Shown in pieces: positions 60,119-64,000 of a stretch of DNA of 64,000 bases. The first letter of the stretch is position 1. Each line of letters starts with the position of its first letter. The translations under genes were made by a program, and so were the position numbers. The stretch lies in contig NZ_ATWH01000016.1 of assembly GCF_000421145.1 (NCBI RefSeq), forward strand, positions 51,343 through 115,342, read 5' to 3'. Below the pieces are notes generated by a model. That model was not told the DNA's origin and searched no databases. It saw nothing but the letters and a program-made list of their open reading frames with translations. Origin of the DNA: Glaciibacter superstes DSM 21135. Lineage in GTDB: Bacteria; Actinomycetota; Actinomycetes; Actinomycetales; Microbacteriaceae.

Positions 60119-60496
60119 TCAGTTGTTGAGCAGGGCGGCCTGCACGACGGCGCTGATGATGCTGCTCACGACGCCGAGCGCGAGGACGACGATCGTGACG
60201 ATGATGGCGACCCTCTTGTTCTGGGCGTATTCAGCGAGCGGCAGACCGTTCTTGTCGCGGGTGGAGCCGGAGAGCACGAGGAAGATGTCGATCAGGGTCC
60301 AGACGCCGAATCCGCCCGCAGTGATCAGCTTCAGGATGCCGGTGCCGATCTTGCCCAGGTAGAAGCGGTCGATGCCGAGGGTGCCGAGCAGCAGGGCCAG
60401 AATCCAGGTCACCACAAAGGACTTGTGGGAGACCTGTGGCTGTGCAGTAGAGGCAGCGTTGGCAGCGGCGGGCGCGGGGTAGTTGATGTCGGTCAT
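60119..60496 (-). CDS. TM2 domain membrane protein
   Basis: This 125-residue protein has a short Ala/Pro/Gln-rich N-terminus and the TM2 motif: WILALLLGTLGIDRFYLGKIGTGILKLITAGGFGVWTLIDIFLV, i.e. two helices joined by the DRFY turn. A third helix ends the protein. The ATG at 60496 begins MTDINYPAPA; longer readings are rejected as Arg-rich. The function is unknown. The 150 bases upstream hold nothing else I can see. Confidence 0.85.
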   Translation of the reverse strand: MTDINYPAPAAANAASTAQPQVSHKSFVVTWILALLLGTLGIDRFYLGKIGTGILKLITAGGFGVWTLIDIFLVLSGSTRDKNGLPLAEYAQNKRVAIIVTIVVLALGVVSSIISAVVQAALLNN

Positions 60497-60646
60497 GTTC
60501 ACTCCATTGTTCGCATGCGAATGTTGGCGCTGGCATTCCGGCGCTTCTGAACCGTAGCGGACGCCGCCGCCTTCGACGCCTCGCGGCGCGATCTGGCCAC
60601 GCCCCCAATATGGGGCCACGGATGCCTGCCGCACGCGTTCAGCGGC

Positions 60647-61519
60647 TCATCTGCCGGCGAGCGCTTCTTCCATGCCTGTCCACGGAAGACCGCCAACGGC
60701 TTCGCGCTCGGGCGCCGCGTCGAAGGTCATGTCCGTCGTGTTCATGATCACGGACGCCTGCGCCATCCGCGCCAGGAACGGCGAGAAGGGTCTCGCCACG
60801 ACGGCCATCACGCGCAGAGCGGGCAGCGGGATGCGGGTGGTCTTCCCGTCGGTTCCGGCCGTGGCATGCACCGCGCTCGACAACTCGTTCAGGGTCAAGT
60901 CGGCTCCACCCCAGTCGATCAATCGCCCGCGCAGCGTTCGATCGTCGATCGCTCGGCGCACCAGGGCTGCAACGTCCTTGACCGACACAAAGTTGACTGG
61001 CACGTTGCCTGCACCGAAGACGATCGTGGAACGACGGCGTTCGATCGGTCCTCCCACCACATCGAGATACGTCTCGAGGCAGGCCGTTGGGCGGATGATC
61101 GTCCAGCCCAGCCCGGACGCACGAAGCGCCTGTTCGGCATCATGCTTCATTCGCAGTAGTGGCAGTCGGGCATCGGGTGCTGCGCCGTGCATGGACACCA
61201 GGATGAAATGTCGAACGCCGGCGGCTGCCGCGGCACGGATGAGATTCAGATTGCCGTCACGGTCCACGCTCTTCGGCGTGGAGGAGCCCATTGGTCCGAA
61301 TCCGCTCGCTGCGGAGACCACAACAGTGCAGCCCGCAACGGCACGTGCCACATCGGAGGCGTTGCGCAGGTCGCCAACTGCACAACCGACGCCCATCGCG
61401 CGAAGCCGCGCCGCGGCATCCGTGCTGCGGGTGAGGGCTCGCACGGGCACACCATCACGCACCAGCCCGTCAACGAGCACGCCGCCGAGCCTGCCGGTTG
61501 CGCCGACCAGGAGGATCAT
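60647..61519 (-). CDS. NmrA-type NAD(P)-binding protein (atypical SDR)
   Basis: This 290-residue protein begins MILLVGATGRLGGVLVDGLV, the GxxGxxG of NmrA/atypical SDRs, then GDLRNASDVARAVAGCTVVV, a FILVSMHGA segment, and a C-terminal NDUFA9-like domain. Such proteins bind NAD(P) and may act as redox sensors or reductases. The ATG overlaps the SnoaL gene stop (ATGA). The pair is divergent from a TetR regulator. Confidence 0.88.
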   Translation of the reverse strand: MILLVGATGRLGGVLVDGLVRDGVPVRALTRSTDAAARLRAMGVGCAVGDLRNASDVARAVAGCTVVVSAASGFGPMGSSTPKSVDRDGNLNLIRAAAAAGVRHFILVSMHGAAPDARLPLLRMKHDAEQALRASGLGWTIIRPTACLETYLDVVGGPIERRRSTIVFGAGNVPVNFVSVKDVAALVRRAIDDRTLRGRLIDWGGADLTLNELSSAVHATAGTDGKTTRIPLPALRVMAVVARPFSPFLARMAQASVIMNTTDMTFDAAPEREAVGGLPWTGMEEALAGR

Positions 61520-61956
61520 GGCTCCGTCTCCCCCATCGCCTGGCGACGCACCGCGTCGTCGACGCCGCCGCTGCCCGTCTCCACTGGCTCCAGGAAGAAG
61601 CGTGCTGCGGTGAAGACGTCGCCGTGCACCGTGAAGATGACCACTCCGGCCATCGTGTGGGCGGAGCCGTCGAGGCGCGTGCCGTTCAAGGACCATTCGC
61701 TCCAGACGCGGTCGCCGTCGATGGCTGTGCCGGTAATCGTGCCGTGAAGGTCGGGGATGCCGCTGAAGAGCTGGGCCCAGTTCGCTCGCACTTGCGCGCG
61801 CCCGGTGAAGCCGCGCCGCGGGTGCACGGGGGTCTCGTTGACGTACTCTTCGACGAAACAGTCGGCGAGTGTGTCGAGGTCATGGGCGTTGACGGCTGCC
61901 AGGAGGCGGTTGACCGGCTCGAGAATGCCGGCTGCGTCCGCGGGGTTCGGGTTCAT
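61516..61956 (-). CDS. SnoaL-like (NTF2 fold) polyketide cyclase family protein
   Basis: This 146-residue protein has the NTF2-like fold pattern: LLAAVNAHDLDTLADCFVEEYVNETP, FTGRAQVRANWAQLFSGIPDLHGTI and DGDRVWSEWSLNGTRLDG. It belongs to the broad SnoaL-like group, whose members range from cyclases to small isomerases. Its partner is the NmrA-type protein. A palindrome in the short divergent gap is the likely TetR operator. Confidence 0.85.
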   Translation of the reverse strand: MNPNPADAAGILEPVNRLLAAVNAHDLDTLADCFVEEYVNETPVHPRRGFTGRAQVRANWAQLFSGIPDLHGTITGTAIDGDRVWSEWSLNGTRLDGSAHTMAGVVIFTVHGDVFTAARFFLEPVETGSGGVDDAVRRQAMGETEP

Positions 61957-61979
61957 TGGATCACCAACCCATATTCGAT

Positions 61980-61990
61980 ACAGTAGCTGT
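61980..61990. promoter_or_regulatory. Palindrome ACAGTAGCTGT in the divergent gap
   Basis: ACAG/CTGT arms with flanking AT bases lie between the SnoaL start (61956) and the TetR start (62015). It is a candidate TetR operator. Confidence 0.4.
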
Positions 61991-62014
61991 TATCTAATTT
62001 GGAGTGTACGCCTG

Positions 62015-62659
62015 GTGAAGAAGACGGTCAACAGTTCACGGTCATATGACGCGACCGGTCGCAGGGCTCGCGCTGTGGCCAACCGCGAGCGCGTGCTTGA
62101 GGTGGCGCGAACCTTGTTCCTGCACGACGGCTACGGCGCGACCACCATCGCGGCGATAGCGGCGAGCGCAGGGGTCTCCGCTGAATCGGTGTATAAATCG
62201 TTCGGCGGAAAGTCGGGCCTCGTGTCTGCCATCCACGAACGCAGCCTCCTGGGTGAGGGTGAGGTTTCTGCGGAACAGCGCTCCGACCTGGCGCAGGTCG
62301 AGGAGACGAGCGGTTTTGCACTCATGCACCGGTTGGGAGAGCTGGCGTCGGAGGTAGCTCCGCTGGTTGCGCCGGTGGTGCGGTTGATTCAGGATGCCGC
62401 GGCCGGAGGCGACCCCGCGATGCGCGAGTTGCTGAGGGAAATCGAGCAGTCGCGCTACCAGCGCATGCTGCGCAATGCCCGCGTTGTGGCCGAGCGGGGC
62501 ATCCTCGCCTATGGCCTGAGCGTTGATCAAGCGGCGGACGTGATGTGGGCGTACACAGCGCCCGAGTTCTACGAGAACCTGGTCGTCAATCGAGCTTGGA
62601 CTCGCACGCAGTTCGGGGAGTTCATTGCTCGCGGCCTGGCGGCGGCGCTTCTAGATTGA
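62015..62659 (+). CDS. TetR family transcriptional regulator
   Basis: This regulator of 214 residues has a TetR helix-turn-helix: NRERVLEVARTLFLHDGYGATTIAAIAASAGVSAESVYKSFGGKSGL is its pattern over residues about 23-69. A ligand domain follows. It starts at a GTG with GGAG about 10 bases upstream. It is divergent from the SnoaL/NmrA pair and probably controls it. Confidence 0.88.
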   Translation: MKKTVNSSRSYDATGRRARAVANRERVLEVARTLFLHDGYGATTIAAIAASAGVSAESVYKSFGGKSGLVSAIHERSLLGEGEVSAEQRSDLAQVEETSGFALMHRLGELASEVAPLVAPVVRLIQDAAAGGDPAMRELLREIEQSRYQRMLRNARVVAERGILAYGLSVDQAADVMWAYTAPEFYENLVVNRAWTRTQFGEFIARGLAAALLD

Positions 62660-62699
62660 CGTTGCGATTAGCGCTGGGTGATGACTTGAAGAAGACGGA

Positions 62700-63310
62700 T
62701 CACATCACGAGTTGGTCGAGATGCCAGGACGTATAGCTGAGCCCAGGGGCTACTCCTGCTTCTGGCAAGAGCAATCGCCCCGAAAGACCGGGAGCATCGA
62801 AATTCCGCCTCATGCCCGCGTCGCTCTCGATCGCCCGCATCAGCGGCGCCGAGCGAACGACGCGTCCTCGCTCGTTGACCGAGAAGAAGAACGCCTCGAA
62901 TGCTGCGTCGTGTGTAGGACAAGCAGCCAATCCATTTTGAGTGTCCAGTCGCTCCCGGGCGGAACTCTGCTTCCAGGGCTTCACATGTGAGGCAATCAGC
63001 ATCCGTGCGCTCGGCAAGCCCGACGCGCGAGTACTCAAACCGCAGAACACGCAGCTGAAGGCGGCGTTGGCAAGAACCTTGCGTGCGAATTGCTGTTGCC
63101 CCACTCTCGCGGTACCAATCAACGCGCGTTCGGTGGCACGGATATCCAGATCTTCGCGCCCCGACAGCGTTCGAAGACTCTCGTCGATGGATTCGCGGAG
63201 ATCGTCATCGGTGACGCGGTCGGCCTCATAAACGATCTGCAGTCGCTGATCACCGAAGCCCAGGAAGTCGGGTAGGAGGTCGTCACCGAGGCCACGGCTC
63301 CGGCCGACAT
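62700..63310 (-). pseudogene. HNH endonuclease domain protein, 5' end replaced by an IS21 fragment
   Basis: The C-terminal region is a clear HNH nuclease: GQQQFARKVLANAAFSCVFCG (metal-binding Cys pair), LIASHVKPWKQ, LDTQNGLAACPTHDAAFEAFFF. Upstream residues DLLPDFLGFGDQRLQIVYEADRVTDDDL look like part of the same gene. The frame then runs antisense into the istA fragment from about 63310 with no credible start, so the N-terminus appears to have been lost through insertion. HNH proteins of this kind are often type IV-like restriction or stand-alone nucleases. Confidence 0.7.
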
Positions 63311-63803
63311 CGAGAATGAGAGTTACGACCGCTTCTGTCGGCTTTATGGTGAGCACGCGGCGGTCTCGGGGGCGACGTCCCGGGTCGGCCATAAAGCCGG
63401 CCGCAGTATCGAGGTCGACTGGTCCGGGCCCACAATGAAACTGTTGGATCCGACAACGGGCGAGATGTCGACGGTGTATTTGTTCGTCTCCTGCCTACCC
63501 TTCAGCCGCTACGCGTTCGTGGAAGCGACCCTGGATATGCGGCAGGAGTCCTGGCTGCGCGCCCATACGGCGATGTTTGCGTTCTTCGGCGGCAGCGTCC
63601 CGCGCCTGGTGCCCGACAATCTGAAGACCGGAGTGATCTCGCACCCCCGCGAGGGTGAGGTCATTCTCAACGATGCTTACCGGGAGATGGCGGCGCACTA
63701 CTCGGCCGCGGTGCTGCCCGGCAGAGTGCGACACCCGCGCGACTATCCCGAGGAGTCTGTTATCCCGAGTCCTGCTCTGCGGGCGTGTGCAATGGCGGCC
63801 TGA
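63306..63803 (+). mobile_element. IS21 family istA transposase fragment
   Basis: The plus strand encodes a central istA fragment: SYDRFCRLYGEHAAVSGATSRVGHKAGRSIEVDWSGPTM is its pattern, with the first catalytic Asp, then LVPDNLKTGV with the second Asp and LNDAYREMAAHYSAAVLPGRVRHP near the end. The helix-turn-helix N-terminus is missing and the C-terminus (with the DDE Glu region and beyond) is replaced after about 63727 by unrelated sequence. No istB is present. It is a dead remnant. Confidence 0.85.
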
Positions 63804-63823
63804 GAGCTGATTTCCTCGGGATA
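63741..63823. repeat. TATCCCGAG boxes at a recombination junction
   Basis: TATCCCGAGG occurs at 63744-63753, TATCCCGAG again at 63761-63769, and the inverted copy CCTCGGGATA at 63814-63823. They span the place where istA similarity stops and lie about 60 bases before the recombinase start. They look like recombinase binding boxes or the end of an integrated element. Confidence 0.6.
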
Positions 63824-63881
63824 ATCGCGGCCCGCCTACGCTGGCTCATCTCTTTCGATTTTCACTGGAGGTGAGCCGGAG

Positions 63882-64000
63882 ATGAGTGTTTCAATAGGCG
63901 AGTTAATCGCGCAGGCAGACGCGGCAATGAGTCCGCTCGGCCATGCGCCGTCGACGAGGATGCAGTACCGGTGGGCGTGGTCCCAGTTTGCGAGGTTCTG
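63882..64000 (+). CDS. Tyrosine recombinase/integrase, N-terminal part (cut by window end)
   Basis: From the ATG at 63882, with GGAGGTG upstream, the protein begins MSVSIGELIAQADAAMSPLG, followed by HAPSTRMQYRWAWSQFARF. The last part resembles the SAM-like N-terminal core-binding domain of site-specific tyrosine recombinases. Only 39 codons are visible, so catalytic residues are off the edge. It is next to the TATCCCGAG boxes, which supports a mobile element starting here. Confidence 0.65.
   Translation, partial: MSVSIGELIAQADAAMSPLGHAPSTRMQYRWAWSQFARF

Overview
The window reads as the chromosome of a high-GC Gram-positive actinobacterium, most likely Microbacteriaceae. The clues are strong GC bias, many GTG and TTG starts, dense operons with ATGA/GTGA overlaps, and the octamer GCATCCGT/ACGGATGC scattered through most host-like genes. 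I see no rRNA, tRNA or CRISPR array, and no stretch over 300 bases without a gene or gene remnant.

Region 1 (1-22 kb) is housekeeping and accessory chromosome: the end of a family 4 glycosidase, an aldo/keto reductase, a SWIM-SNF2 helicase, a frameshifted small membrane protein, DedA, SbcDC, a PduO-type corrinoid adenosyltransferase, a BCCT transporter, a DarT-like DNA ADP-ribosyltransferase beside a large RecB-like nuclease/helicase, and several small proteins. Region 2 (22-36 kb) is rich in defence and toxin-antitoxin genes: a complete Wadjet operon (jetABCD, minus strand), two VapBC-like pairs, HipBA, a possible PIN toxin remnant, a drug-efflux MFS pump and a TetR-glycosyltransferase pair. 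Many of these units have a palindromic candidate operator upstream.

Region 3 (36-45.4 kb) has small stress-type proteins, an SDR, and a five-gene minus operon (dihydroxyphthalate decarboxylase-like protein, nitrilase, polar amino-acid ABC transporter). That operon is divergent from a MocR-type regulator and an M20 amidohydrolase.

Region 4 (45.5-60.05 kb) is the most interesting part. It is a catabolic block with two HIBADH-type reductases, three paralogous metallo-beta-lactamase-fold (lactonase-like) hydrolases, four carboxymuconolactone-decarboxylase domains in three proteins, a cupin, an aldehyde dehydrogenase, a divergent type II dehydroquinase homologue, an SCP2-like/alpha-beta hydrolase fusion, an SDR, an esterase, an ACS-family MFS transporter and a GntR/FCD regulator. 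Two near-identical 37-bp direct repeats flank it. A shared operator-like 17-mer (core TGTCATAC) lies ahead of each recognisable transcription start in the block, so I infer a single GntR-controlled pathway for an unidentified lactone-forming or aromatic-type acid.

Region 5 (60-64 kb) returns to host-like genes (TM2 protein, NmrA/SnoaL pair, TetR) and ends in a mobile-DNA mosaic: a 5'-truncated HNH nuclease, an IS21 istA fragment, repeated TATCCCGAG boxes and the start of a tyrosine recombinase cut by the window edge.
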